Shown here: piece by piece, positions 47,576 to 56,800 of the stretch
How positions within the stretch are numbered: position 1 is the stretch's first letter
How the letters are laid out: each line of letters opens with the position of its first letter
NCBI RefSeq assembly: GCF_014656075.1
Contig: NZ_BNBS01000001.1
Coordinates: 186,001 to 250,000 of the forward strand
Source of the DNA: Streptomyces hydrogenans
GTDB lineage: Bacteria > Actinomycetota > Actinomycetes > Streptomycetales > Streptomycetaceae
Direction: 5' to 3'
DNA length: 64,000 nucleotides
Made by a program: the position numbers and the translations under genes
Notes under the pieces: model-generated
The model's database searches: none
The model's input: only the letters and a program-made list of their open reading frames with translations
What the model was told of the DNA's origin: nothing

Positions 47576-48466
47576 ATGCCCGCTCACGGCAAGCACCGCC
47601 GCCCCCGACGCCGCCCCGTCTCCCGAGGTCTCGCTTTCGCGGGCACCGGCGGAGTCGCCCTCGCCCTGCCGCTGGTCGTGCCCGCCGCGGCCGGCGCCGC
47701 GCCCCTCCCCGAGTCCGCCGCACCGGCCGCCGCCGTCAGCGCCCCGACCGTACGGACCGCCGCCGTCACGCAGGCGCCGGCCGCTCCCGCCGCCACCCGC
47801 GCGTACACCGTGGTGAAGGGCGACTCGCTTTCCCTGATCGCCCATCGAAAGGGAATTCAGGGCGGCTGGAAGTCGCTTTACCAGGCGAACAAGACGACCG
47901 TCGGTGACAATCCGTCACTCATTCATCCGGGGCTGGAACTGACGATTCGTCGGGATTCCTCGAAGGCCGCTCCCGCGCCCGAGAAGACGGTCCGGAAGAG
48001 CGCCGCGAAGCCCGCCTCCACCGGTTCGGCCGAACGGGCGAGCCGCTCCGCCGCCCGCACGGCGACCCCCGCCGTACAGACCCAGGCCCCGACCCAGGCC
48101 AAGCCGGTCGCCGTCCAGGCCGCGGCCCCGGCCGCCGCCCGGTACGGCGACAACCTCGACGGCTGGATCCGCGAGTCGCTGGACGTGATGGCCCGTTACG
48201 GCATCCCCGGTTCGTACGACGGCATCCTCCGCAACGTCATGCGCGAGTCCTCCGGCAACCCCCGCGCCGTCAACCTCTGGGACTCCAACGCCGTGAAGGG
48301 CACCCCCTCGAAGGGCCTGCTCCAGGTCATCGACCCGACGTTCTCGGCCTACCACGTGCCGGGCACCTCGCTCGACCCGTACGACCCCGTCGCGAACATC
48401 ACCGCCGCCTGCAACTACGCGGCCGACCGGTACGGCTCCATCGACAACGTCAACGGCGCCTACTGA
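47576..48466 (+). CDS. Secreted LysM/lytic-transglycosylase protein
   Basis: This 296-residue exported protein has an N-terminal signal sequence (basic RRPRRRPVSRG, hydrophobic to about residue 42), a LysM domain (YTVVKGDSLSLIAHRKGI, about 79-125), a Ala/Lys-rich linker, and a C-terminal SLT-like domain (MRESSGNPRAVNLWDSNA, KGLLQVIDPTF, about 190-296) with the catalytic Glu in MRESSG. It binds and cuts peptidoglycan. A c-di-AMP riboswitch precedes it. The 3' end overlaps a convergent gene by seven bases. Confidence 0.92.
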   Translation: MPAHGKHRRPRRRPVSRGLAFAGTGGVALALPLVVPAAAGAAPLPESAAPAAAVSAPTVRTAAVTQAPAAPAATRAYTVVKGDSLSLIAHRKGIQGGWKSLYQANKTTVGDNPSLIHPGLELTIRRDSSKAAPAPEKTVRKSAAKPASTGSAERASRSAARTATPAVQTQAPTQAKPVAVQAAAPAAARYGDNLDGWIRESLDVMARYGIPGSYDGILRNVMRESSGNPRAVNLWDSNAVKGTPSKGLLQVIDPTFSAYHVPGTSLDPYDPVANITAACNYAADRYGSIDNVNGAY

Positions 48467-49764
48467 TCCCGTCCGGCCACCGCCGCCGCGAAGTGGGCGG
48501 CGAACCAGTCCGTGGCCAGCGCCGCCACCTCCTCCAGGGCCCCCGGCTCCTCGAAGAGGTGGCCGGCGCCCGGCACGACCTCGAGCCGGTGCTCGCAGCG
48601 CAGCAGCTCCCCGGCCCGCCGGTTGAGGTCCAGGACGAGGTCGTCGCTCCCGCCGACGACCAGCAGTGTCGGGGCCCGTACCCCGGCGAGCCGGTCCCCC
48701 GCCAGATCGGGCCGGCCGCCCCGGGACACCACGGCGGCCACGTCGTCGCCCGGTTCCGCCGCCGCCCACAGCGCGGCGGCCGCGCCCGTACTCGCCCCGA
48801 AGTAGCCCCTCGGCAGCCCCTCAGTACCGGACCACCCGGCCGTCCACACGGCGGCGTGTCCCAGCCGCTCGGCCAGCAGCGGGGTGTCGAAGACCCGTGA
48901 CCTGTCGGTGGCCTCGGCCTCCGTGAGCAGGTCGAAGAGGAGCGTGGCCAGCCCCGCGCCGTTCAGGGCCGCGGCGACCGCGCGGTTGCGGGGACTGTGC
49001 CGGCCGCTGCCGCTCCCGTGCGCGAAGAGGACCAGCCCGGCGGCCCCGTCGGGCACCGCCAGGTCACCCGGCAGCACCGGACCGCCCGCCGGGATCCGTA
49101 CGGCCGTGTGCCGGACGACCGCGGCCCGCGCCGCCCGGCTCCGGTCGAGCCGCTCCACCACCTCGGCGTCCGGCGTCTGCTCGAACTCCCGGTAGAACTG
49201 CCCGACCGCGTAGAACCCCTCCGGGGCGTGCACGGCGACCGTCTCGTCGGCCTCACCGCCGAGCCGGTCCGCCCAGCCGTGCGGCGCCACCGGCACCGCC
49301 AGCACGATCCGTGCCGCGCCCCCGGCCCTGACCACCCGGCAGGCGGCCAGCGCGGTCGCGCCGGTGGCGAGCCCGTCGTCGACGACCACCACCGTCCGCC
49401 CCTCCAGCGGCACCGGACGACGGCTGCCCCGGTACGTCCGGGCCCGCTCGGCCATGACCGCCCGCTCCCGCTCCTCGGCCGCCGCCAGGTCCCGCTCGGC
49501 CACGCCCGCGTCCCCCACGATCCGCTCGTTGACCACCCGGACCCCGCCCTCCCCGATGGCCCCCATGGCCAGCTCGGGCCGGCCCGGCACCCCCAGCTTC
49601 CGCACGAGGCAGATGTCGAGCGGCGCGCCGAGCGCCTCGGCCACCTCCGCCGCCACCGGCACCCCGCCCCGGGGCAGCCCGAGGACGATGACGTCACGCC
49701 CCTGGAGATGGCCGAGCCGGGCGGCGAGCTGCCGCCCCGCGTCGGCACGGTCGGCGAAGTACAT
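48460..49764 (-). CDS. Phosphoribosyltransferase-dienelactone hydrolase fusion
   Basis: This 434-residue protein joins two domains. Residues 1-215 are a type I phosphoribosyltransferase with the PRPP loop VVVVDDGLATGATALAA. Residues about 225-434 are an alpha/beta hydrolase with nucleophile Ser in GASTGAAAA, Asp in GGSDDLVLD and His in GAGHLFEE. I recall this fusion in actinobacteria, but its substrate is not established. It sits with stress genes (universal stress protein, hydrolase). An AAGGCGG site precedes the ATG. Confidence 0.85.
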   Translation of the reverse strand: MYFADRADAGRQLAARLGHLQGRDVIVLGLPRGGVPVAAEVAEALGAPLDICLVRKLGVPGRPELAMGAIGEGGVRVVNERIVGDAGVAERDLAAAEERERAVMAERARTYRGSRRPVPLEGRTVVVVDDGLATGATALAACRVVRAGGAARIVLAVPVAPHGWADRLGGEADETVAVHAPEGFYAVGQFYREFEQTPDAEVVERLDRSRAARAAVVRHTAVRIPAGGPVLPGDLAVPDGAAGLVLFAHGSGSGRHSPRNRAVAAALNGAGLATLLFDLLTEAEATDRSRVFDTPLLAERLGHAAVWTAGWSGTEGLPRGYFGASTGAAAALWAAAEPGDDVAAVVSRGGRPDLAGDRLAGVRAPTLLVVGGSDDLVLDLNRRAGELLRCEHRLEVVPGAGHLFEEPGALEEVAALATDWFAAHFAAAVAGRDQ

Positions 49765-49872
49765 GACAGGCCGCCTTCCCGGTGGGCGTCCCCCCTCCAC
49801 GGACGGGCCGTCCGGCCCGGCCTCCCCTTCCAGGGTCCCACCGGGCGGACGCCCCGGCGGGCGCTCCCCGCC

Positions 49873-50787
49873 TCAGGCGACGCCGTCGCGCACGATGGCG
49901 ACCGGGCACCGGGCGTGGTGCAGGAGGGCCTGGCTCACGGAGCCCAGCAGCAGCCCGGCGAAACCGCCGCGCCCCCGCGCGCCCATGACGACCAGCTGGG
50001 CGTTCTCGCTCTCCTCCAGCAGGACCTCGCGGGGCCGGCCGCGCACCAGCCGGGGTTCGGCCTCGACGCCGGGGTGGCGTTCGGCGGCCCGGGCGAGCGC
50101 CGCGTCGAGGACCCGGGCGGCCTCCTCGTGCACCTGCTCCGCGCTGTGGAAGAGCCCCGTGAGGTCCCCCGGGCCCGACCGCGGCGTCCAGGCGTGGACG
50201 GCGACGAGCCCGGCCCCGCGCGCCCGCGCCTCGGTGAAGGCGAAGTCGACGGCCGCGTCGGAGTCCGGGGAGCCGTCGACGGCCAGGAGCACCGGCCCGT
50301 CCGGCTCGCCCGGGCCGCGCACGACCAGGACGGGGCACGCGGCGTGGGCGGCGAGGTGGACGGCGACCGAACCGAGCACCACACCGGCGAAGCCGCCGGT
50401 CCCCCGGCTGCCGACGACCACCAGCTCCGCCCCCTTGGAGCGGGTGGCGAGGACGACGAGCGGTTCGCCGGAGATCAGCTCGCCTGAGACCTCGGTGCCC
50501 GGGGCGACCGTCCGGGCCCGGGCCACGGCCGTGTCCACGACGATCTGCGCCTGCCGCCGCAGCCCGCTCTCGGTCGGCCCGTACACGGAGGGTTCCAGGC
50601 CGACCCGGAACAGCGGCCAGATGAAGGCGTGCGCGACGACCAGCCGGGCACCCCGCCGGCCGGCCTCCCGCGCCGCCGCCTCGACCGCTTCGAGCGACGA
50701 CGGCGAACCGTCCGTCCCGACGAGGACGAACGGCCCGCCGGCCGTCGTGGTCTCCGGTGCCGCCGCCCGTTCCTCGCTGCGCCCCAT
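49873..50787 (-). CDS. Universal stress protein with two USP domains
   Basis: This 304-residue protein has tandem UspA domains (about 18-155 and 160-300). Each carries the ATP-binding signature: GSRGTGGFAGVVLGSVAVHLA in the first and GARGRGGFAGLLLGSVSQALL in the second. These proteins act under hypoxia and other stress. It lies 109 bases from the fusion gene on the same strand. AGGAA precedes ATG 50787. Confidence 0.93.
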   Translation of the reverse strand: MGRSEERAAAPETTTAGGPFVLVGTDGSPSSLEAVEAAAREAGRRGARLVVAHAFIWPLFRVGLEPSVYGPTESGLRRQAQIVVDTAVARARTVAPGTEVSGELISGEPLVVLATRSKGAELVVVGSRGTGGFAGVVLGSVAVHLAAHAACPVLVVRGPGEPDGPVLLAVDGSPDSDAAVDFAFTEARARGAGLVAVHAWTPRSGPGDLTGLFHSAEQVHEEAARVLDAALARAAERHPGVEAEPRLVRGRPREVLLEESENAQLVVMGARGRGGFAGLLLGSVSQALLHHARCPVAIVRDGVA

Positions 50788-50936
50788 CGCTGTTCCTGCC
50801 TTCCGGTCGTGCTCCGCCCGTCGCGGGTGCCCTCGTGATCGAGTACACCCGTCGACTGCCCGCACGACCGGGCGCCACGCGGGCCGGAAGTCCCGTCCGA
50901 CCCCGCGGAAGGTCCCGGAAGCTGCTCCCCGGGGGC

Positions 50937-51701
50937 TCAGGCCGCGAGGAACGCCTCGATGGCCCGGGCGAGGTCCTTCGGGGTCTCCTCCGGCGGGTAG
51001 TGCCCGGCGTCCGCGAGGACCTCCAGGCGCGCGTTGGGGTACCAGCGCAGCCAGGTCGCCTCCATCGCCTCGGCGCCGAGCGCCGGGTCGTGCGCGCCGA
51101 CGACCAGCAGCACGGGCGTCGGGTTGTCGCGGACCCGCTCGTGGAAGTCGGTGCCGGACCACGAGTCCAGGTAGGCGCGGAAGGCGGCGACCGAGGAGCG
51201 GCCGACCGAACGGTCGACGACCGCGTCCAGCCACGGGCCCGTGTGCCGGCCGCCGGTGGTGTGGTCGATGATGACCCGTCGCAGCGCCGGGTCGTCGGCC
51301 GCACCGGCGAACAACCGCCGGCTCTCCTCGTCCAGCGGGAAACCGGCCGCGGAGACCGGCGAGATCCCGACGATCGAGCGGACCCGGTCGGGGGCGTCGA
51401 GCAGCATCAGCTGGGCCGCCTTGCCGCCCATCGAGTGGCCGATGACCGAGAAGGAGTCCCAGCCCAGGTCGTCGGCGACGGCCAGGGCGTCCGCGGCGAC
51501 CTCCTCCATGGTGTAGGCGCCGTCGGCGTCCCGCGCCTCGCCGTAGCCCCGGCAGTCGAGGAAGGCGTAGCTGCCCGCCGTCTCGTCGAGGTGGGCGCGG
51601 AGCGGGTCGAAGCTGCTGCGGTCGCCGAACCAGTTGTGAAGGACGAGGGCCCTCCCCGGACCGTCGCCGTGGACGTCGTACGGAAGGACCCGGCCGGTCA
51701 T
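50937..51701 (-). CDS. Alpha/beta hydrolase
   Basis: This 254-residue alpha/beta hydrolase has a LHNWFGDRSSF oxyanion region, nucleophile Ser in IGHSMGGKAAQL (about residues 95-106), Asp in VGAHDPALG and His in DAGHYPPEE. The triad is complete. No substrate can be inferred. It is followed at 150 bases by the universal stress gene on the same strand. The gap 50788-50936 shows nothing else. Confidence 0.88.
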   Translation of the reverse strand: MTGRVLPYDVHGDGPGRALVLHNWFGDRSSFDPLRAHLDETAGSYAFLDCRGYGEARDADGAYTMEEVAADALAVADDLGWDSFSVIGHSMGGKAAQLMLLDAPDRVRSIVGISPVSAAGFPLDEESRRLFAGAADDPALRRVIIDHTTGGRHTGPWLDAVVDRSVGRSSVAAFRAYLDSWSGTDFHERVRDNPTPVLLVVGAHDPALGAEAMEATWLRWYPNARLEVLADAGHYPPEETPKDLARAIEAFLAA

Positions 51702-51964
51702 GCTGCCCCCTGCGCGCGAGGTGGTGACGTGAGTGGTGGTCGCGCCCGCCGCACGCTCACGGCGACGGACGACGACCGAGTGTGACGGCCCGGACGCTCC
51801 GGGTCAACAGCCCCGGGAGCCGTGTGGGCGACGGCGGCCCGCGCGCGGGGGCCGCGGCCGGCCGCCGCCGCGGCCCCCACGCGCGCGTGGAGACCTGCGT
51901 GAGCGGGCCCCCTGGGTCCCGCGCCGGGATGCGGCGGGTTTCACGGCGGGCGCATCCTGACTGT

Positions 51965-54511
51965 GTGACCCCGCACGGCCCGTCCCCCGGCACGCCGCCG
52001 CAAGCCTTGATCCAGGCGCTGGCGGAGGCGGCGACGGACGCCGTGGAAGCGGTCGGCGGATACGCGGGCGGGGTGTACCTGCGCTCCGGCACGCCGGGAC
52101 TGCTGCGCCTCTCGGTGCTGGCCGGGCTGCCGGGCGAGCTGTTCCGGCCCTGGTCGCGAATGCACACCAACCGCCCCTTCCCCATCGCCGAGGTCCACCG
52201 GTCCGGACAGTCGGTGCACCTGTCGGACGTCGAGGAGTCGATGCGGCGGTTCCCCCAGCTGGTGGCCAGCCTCCCCTTCCCGTTCGGTTCCCTGTACTCC
52301 CCCGTGGTCGCCGGCCGGGAACGCTTCGGCGTCCTCGTGGTGCTCCGGCCCCCGACCCCCGGCCTGCCGGTCGGCGCGCGGGACCGGGAGCGGATGACCC
52401 GCGCCGGACTGCGCCTCGGAGAGGTCCTCGCGGAGCTGACGGCACGCGGGACGGGCGTGTGGTGGCCCGGTGACCCGCTGTGCGTGCAGCTGCCGTCGGG
52501 CGCGGTGCCGCCGGTGCGGTTCGGCTCCTTCGACTGGGACCTGGCGGCGGGGAGCGTGACCATGGACGACGGGCTGCGGGCGATCCTCGGGGTGCCCGGC
52601 CCGTCGCCGATGCCGATCGAGGCGCTGACCTCGCGACTCGATCCGGAGGACGGCTTCGCGCTGTGGGCGGCGGCCCGCCGGACGGGCGCCGCGGACGGCG
52701 GGGGCTCGGTCCGCCGACTGCGGCTCAAGGGGCCGGACGGCGGGCTGCACCTGCTGGAGGTCTCGGCGCGCTCCCGGTTCGTCGGGGCGGACGGCCACGG
52801 GCACCTGGCGGGCGCCCTGGTGGACCTGGGCACGAGCCTCGTCGGCTCGGACGCCACGGACCGGCTGCCGCGGGCGATCCTGGCCATCGACCGGCTGGGC
52901 CGCGTCACCTACGTGAACGAGCGCACCGAGCGCCTGCTCGGACGGCCGCGCGGGGCGCTGGCCGGGCGGCCGCTGTGGGAGGCGCTGCCGTGGTTCGCCC
53001 ACCCGTTCCACGAGGAGCAGCTGCGGGCGGCGCTGCTGTCGACGGAGCCGGTGCGCTTCCTGGCCCGCCCCGAGGACGGCGGGTGGCTGTCGGTGTCCCT
53101 GCACCCGGGCCGGGACGGCGTGACCATGGTGCTCGTCCCGGAGGAGGGCCAGGGGGCCGAGCAGCCTCCCGCGCCGGAGACCGGTACGGGCTCCGCCGCG
53201 GCCTCCCCCGTGGCGTTCCCGCCCCCGCCCCCACCGCCGCCCCCGCCGCAGCCGTCGGAGCGCGCCGGGGACGGGCTCGGCACGGAGGCCGCGCGGGCGG
53301 CGTCGCTCTACCGGCCGGTGGCGCTGGCGATCGCGCTGACCGAGGCCATGACCGCCCGGCAGGTCTCCGCGGTGGTGACCGAGGAGCTGCTGCCGGCCTT
53401 CGGCGGCCGGCAGCTGGCGATCTACCTGCTGAGCGACCGGCGGCTGTACCTGGCGTGGGAGACGGGATTCCCGCCGGGCTTCCTGGACCAGTTCGACGGG
53501 GCGGCGCTCGACGCGCACGTCCCGGGGGTGGACGTGCTGACGTCCGGCCGGGCGATGTTCTTCGAGTCGATGCAGATCCTGGGCCGGGCCTATCCGGAGC
53601 TGCCGCTGGACGCGCAGACGGGGGCGCGGGCGTTCCTGCCGCTGATCGCCTCGGGCCGGCCGGTGGGCTCGTGCATCCTCGGCTTCGACCGCCCCCGGGA
53701 CTTCAGTCCGGAGGAACGGGCCGTCCTCACCGCGCTGACCGGGCTGATCGCGCAGGCGCTGGAGCGTGCGCAGCGGTACGACACCGAGGCCGCCGTGGCG
53801 CGCGGGCTCCAGGACGCGCTGCTCCCGCACCGGCTGCCGGTGCGGGAGGGCCTGGAGACGGTGGGCCGCTACCTGCCGGGGACGCAGGGCATGGACGTGG
53901 GGGGCGACTGGTACGACGTGGTGGAGACGGCCCGGGGCGAGCTGGCGCTGGTGATCGGGGACGTGCAGGGGCACGGGGTCGCGGCGGCGGCCACGATGGG
54001 ACAGCTGCGGAGCGCGGTGCGCGCCTTCGCGCTGAGCGGGCTGCCGCCGCAGGACGTGGTGCGGGGCACCAACCGGCTGCTCATCGATCTGGACCCGGGA
54101 CAGTTCGCGAGCGCCTGCTACGTGCTCCTGGACGCGCGGACCGGGGAGGTGCAGGCGGTCCGGGCCGGGCATCCGCAGCCGTTGCTGCGGCATCCGGACG
54201 GTTCGGCGGAGCTGCTGGACATCGCGGGCGGGGTGGTCCTGGGGGTGGACGGGCGTGCCGCCTATCCGGTGACGCGGCTGCGGCTGGCCGAGGGCGCGGT
54301 GCTGGCGCTGTTCACGGACGGTCTGGTGGAGCGGCCGGGCGCCGACATCGACGAGGGGGTGGAGCGGCTGCGGCGGACGCTGGCGTCGACGGGCTCGCTG
54401 CCGCTGGCGGAGGCGGCGGACCGGCTGATGCACGAGGCGGTGCGGTCCTCGGACCGGCCGGACGACATCGCCCTGCTGCTCGCGGCGCGGTGGCGGGGGC
54501 GCGGCGGATAG
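51965..54511 (+). CDS. GAF-PAS-GAF-SpoIIE multidomain phosphatase
   Basis: This 848-residue protein has a GAF domain (about 10-170), one or two PAS-like segments (about 180-290 and 300-395), a linker with ten consecutive prolines (near 420), a second GAF (about 450-610) and a C-terminal PP2C/SpoIIE phosphatase (about 625-845) with GGDWYDV, GDVQGHG and DDIALLL metal motifs. It would dephosphorylate an anti-sigma-factor antagonist in response to a sensed signal. No kinase domain is present. I used GTG 51965; ATG 51929 is an alternative. The gap 51702-51964 shows nothing. Confidence 0.88.
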   Translation: MTPHGPSPGTPPQALIQALAEAATDAVEAVGGYAGGVYLRSGTPGLLRLSVLAGLPGELFRPWSRMHTNRPFPIAEVHRSGQSVHLSDVEESMRRFPQLVASLPFPFGSLYSPVVAGRERFGVLVVLRPPTPGLPVGARDRERMTRAGLRLGEVLAELTARGTGVWWPGDPLCVQLPSGAVPPVRFGSFDWDLAAGSVTMDDGLRAILGVPGPSPMPIEALTSRLDPEDGFALWAAARRTGAADGGGSVRRLRLKGPDGGLHLLEVSARSRFVGADGHGHLAGALVDLGTSLVGSDATDRLPRAILAIDRLGRVTYVNERTERLLGRPRGALAGRPLWEALPWFAHPFHEEQLRAALLSTEPVRFLARPEDGGWLSVSLHPGRDGVTMVLVPEEGQGAEQPPAPETGTGSAAASPVAFPPPPPPPPPPQPSERAGDGLGTEAARAASLYRPVALAIALTEAMTARQVSAVVTEELLPAFGGRQLAIYLLSDRRLYLAWETGFPPGFLDQFDGAALDAHVPGVDVLTSGRAMFFESMQILGRAYPELPLDAQTGARAFLPLIASGRPVGSCILGFDRPRDFSPEERAVLTALTGLIAQALERAQRYDTEAAVARGLQDALLPHRLPVREGLETVGRYLPGTQGMDVGGDWYDVVETARGELALVIGDVQGHGVAAAATMGQLRSAVRAFALSGLPPQDVVRGTNRLLIDLDPGQFASACYVLLDARTGEVQAVRAGHPQPLLRHPDGSAELLDIAGGVVLGVDGRAAYPVTRLRLAEGAVLALFTDGLVERPGADIDEGVERLRRTLASTGSLPLAEAADRLMHEAVRSSDRPDDIALLLAARWRGRGG

Positions 54512-54660
54512 CGCCCGTCGCGCGCCCGGCGGCTCACCCGGTCGGGTCAGCGGCGCTGGTCGGCGGGGGTGGGCAGGGCGAGGCTGGGGAGATCCGGGCC
54601 GTTCGGGCCGGACGAGACGGGGCGGGCCGCGCGGCGGGCCGTCCGAGGCGAGGAGGTCCC

Positions 54661-54909
54661 GTGCAGCAGGACAAGCAGCCCGACTACCGGCCCGTGGTCT
54701 TCCGTGACCGCTCGGCGGGATACGCGTTCCTGACGCGGTCGACCGCGACGAGCGAGCAGAGCATCGAGTGGGACGACGGCAACACCTATCCGGTGATCGA
54801 CGTCGAGATCTCCTCGGAGAGCCACCCGTACTTCACGGGCAAGGCCCGGAGCGTCGACCCGGAGGGCCGGATCGCCCGGTTCGAGCGCCGGTACGGCGAG
54901 GGCGACTGA
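54661..54909 (+). CDS. rpmE2: 50S ribosomal protein L31 type B (C-minus)
   Basis: This 82-residue L31B has the core [22 protein letters not shown] and [11 protein letters not shown] signatures and a [15 protein letters not shown] centre. It has no cysteine, so it is the zinc-independent form that replaces zinc-binding L31 when zinc is scarce. GTG 54661 has GAGGAGG five bases upstream. I see no obvious Zur palindrome in the 149-bp upstream gap, although zinc control is usual for such genes in Streptomyces. Confidence 0.93.
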   Translation: MQQDKQPDYRPVVFRDRSAGYAFLTRSTATSEQSIEWDDGNTYPVIDVEISSESHPYFTGKARSVDPEGRIARFERRYGEGD

Positions 54910-54996
54910 GCGCGGGAAGGAGCCGGGGCGGTGGGAGTGGAGTCCGTGGACACCGCTCCCGCCGCCCCGTGCCACGACGTGCCGGGTGCGGTCGGG

Positions 54997-55494
54997 TCAG
55001 CCCTCGACGACGCCGGACTTGGCGATCGTGATCTTGGCCTTGGTGGCGCCGGAGCCGGAGCCCAGGGCCTCGACCTGCTTGACGATGTCCTGGCCCTCGA
55101 CGACCTCGCCGAAGACGACGTGCTTGCCGTCCAGCCAGTCGGTCACGATGGTGGTGATGAAGAACTGCGAACCGTTGGTGTTACGGCCCGCGTTCGCCAT
55201 CGAGAGCAGGAACGGGCGGTCGTGCTTCAGCTTGAAGTTCTCGTCCGCGAACTTCTCGCCGTAGATGCTCTTGCCGCCGGTGCCGTTGCCCGCGGTGAAG
55301 TCGCCGCCCTGCAGCATGAAGGCGGGGATGACGCGGTGGAAGGAGGAGCCCTCGTAGCCGAAGCCGTGCTGGCCGGTGGCGAGCTCGCGGAAGTTCTTGG
55401 CCGTGTCCGGGACGACGTCGTCGAACAGCTGGAAGACGATCCGGCCGGCCGGCTTGTCGTCGATGGTGATGTCGAAGAAAACGTTGTTGCTCAT
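54997..55494 (-). CDS. Peptidyl-prolyl cis-trans isomerase (cyclophilin)
   Basis: This 165-residue cytoplasmic cyclophilin has the active-site [32 protein letters not shown] and [10 protein letters not shown] motifs, with catalytic Arg in FHR and Trp in DWLDGKH. No signal peptide. Monocistronic, leftward. It folds proteins by proline isomerisation. Confidence 0.96.
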   Translation of the reverse strand: MSNNVFFDITIDDKPAGRIVFQLFDDVVPDTAKNFRELATGQHGFGYEGSSFHRVIPAFMLQGGDFTAGNGTGGKSIYGEKFADENFKLKHDRPFLLSMANAGRNTNGSQFFITTIVTDWLDGKHVVFGEVVEGQDIVKQVEALGSGSGATKAKITIAKSGVVEG

Positions 55495-55562
55495 GGGGAC
55501 ATCCTGTCATTACCCGCGCACCGCGCGCGCACGGGCCGCCTCCCGGCGGGTCTCACGACACG

Positions 55563-55595
55563 CCGGTGCCCCGCGCCTGGAGCGCGGGGCACCGG
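55563..55595 (-). terminator. Hairpin after small secreted protein gene
   Basis: Perfect 14-base arms (CCGGTGCCCCGCGC and complement) flank a CTGGA loop, 20 bases beyond the stop of the small secreted-protein gene and 69 bases before the cyclophilin start. Confidence 0.8.
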
Positions 55596-55614
55596 AGGCG
55601 GTGGGGGCCCGGGA

Positions 55615-55827
55615 TCAGCGGAGTCCCTGGGCGGAGCTGTCGGCGACGGTGCTCTCCACGGTGGTGACGGTCTCGTGGAGGACGGTCCCGGCGCCCTCCT
55701 CCTGGAGGAGTCCGGTGGCCCCGCCGAGCGGACTCTCCGCGGCGCTGGCCTGCGGCGGCGGGGTGACGAGGGCGGTGACGACGCCTGCGGCGAGGGAGGC
55801 GATGGCGAGCATGCTGCGCTTCTTCAT
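55615..55827 (-). CDS. Small secreted protein
   Basis: The 70-residue product begins MKKRSMLAIASLAAGVVTAL, a clear Sec signal with an ASA-A cleavage site near residue 29. The mature part of about 40 residues is polar and Thr/Val/Glu-rich, with no cysteine. It resembles small Streptomyces secreted proteins in general character only. A hairpin follows it. The 229-bp gap upstream to the response regulator shows no other gene. Confidence 0.7.
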   Translation of the reverse strand: MKKRSMLAIASLAAGVVTALVTPPPQASAAESPLGGATGLLQEEGAGTVLHETVTTVESTVADSSAQGLR

Positions 55828-56056
55828 GCCCTGGTCAACTACTGGGACGGAAAAGGGTTACGGTTCCCGGCCCGTCGGCGCGGAGGCGGTGTCCTCTTCC
55901 GGGTCGAGGACGAGGGAGGCGATCCGTCCGTCCGTCTGTCCGTCAACTCGCCGCCGTCGAGGAGGAAGCCGATGTGGTCGGCGGGGCCCTCGGCACCGCG
56001 GCGGCCGACGACGTGGGTGCGCTCCGCCGCGGGGCGCCCGGCGGCTCCGGGGCCGG

Positions 56057-56800
56057 TCACCGGAGGGTGTGGTCGGCCCCCGCGGTGACGAGTCCGGCCT
56101 CGTAGGCGAGGATGACGAGCTGGACCCGGTCGCGGGCGTCGAGCTTGGCGAGGAGCCGGGTGACGTAGGTCTTGACGGTGGCGAGCGAGATGTGGAGCCC
56201 CTCGGCGATCTCCGTGTTCGACAGGCCGCGGCCGACGAGGGTGAGGACTTCCTGTTCGCGCTCGGTGGTGCGCTCGACGAGCCGCAGGGCGGCGGGCGAG
56301 GGCGAGGCCCCGGGGCCGTCCCGTCCTTCGCGGGGGCGGCGGGTGAACTGCTTGATGAGGCGTCCGGTGACGCCGGGGGCGATGAGGGCGTCGCCGGAGG
56401 CGACGACGCGGACGGCGGCGAGTATGTCGGCCACGGACATGTCCTTGACCAGGAAGCCGGAGGCGCCGGCGTCGAGCGCGCCGAAGACGTCCTCGTCGGC
56501 GTCGAAGGTGGTGAGGACGACCACCCGGGCGCCGGTGTCCCCCGAGGTGATCCGCCGGGTGGCCTCGATGCCGTCGACGCCGGGCATGCGCAGGTCCATC
56601 ACGACCACGTCGGCGCCGGTCTCCTCGACGAGCCGGACGGCCTCGGCGCCGTCGGACGCCTCGCCGGCGACCAGGAGGTCGTCGGTCTCGGCGATGACCA
56701 TGCGCAGGGCGGTGCGCGCCAGCGGCTGGTCGTCGGCGAGGACGACCCGGACCCGGGGCGTCGGGGCGGTGGAGGGGGAGACGGTGGTGGTGTCGTTCAT
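56057..56800 (-). CDS. LuxR-type response regulator
   Basis: This 247-residue NarL-type regulator has a receiver with the acidic pair D23/D24 (LADDQPL), phospho-acceptor D69 in VMDLRMPG and Lys in FLVKDM, and a C-terminal LuxR helix-turn-helix (TEREQEVLTLVGRGLSNTEI). It pairs with the histidine kinase upstream (ATGA overlap). The pair is divergent from an ABC exporter, which it probably controls. Confidence 0.94.
   Translation of the reverse strand: MNDTTTVSPSTAPTPRVRVVLADDQPLARTALRMVIAETDDLLVAGEASDGAEAVRLVEETGADVVVMDLRMPGVDGIEATRRITSGDTGARVVVLTTFDADEDVFGALDAGASGFLVKDMSVADILAAVRVVASGDALIAPGVTGRLIKQFTRRPREGRDGPGASPSPAALRLVERTTEREQEVLTLVGRGLSNTEIAEGLHISLATVKTYVTRLLAKLDARDRVQLVILAYEAGLVTAGADHTLR

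Noticed and set aside
54512..54660. Zur box upstream of L31 type B
   Set aside because: No AT-rich TGAAAATGATTTTCA-like palindrome is visible in the GC-rich gap.
55835..55870. Possible ECF (GGAAC/CGTC) promoter for the small secreted protein
   Set aside because: The spacer is only 13 bases, too short for this promoter class.
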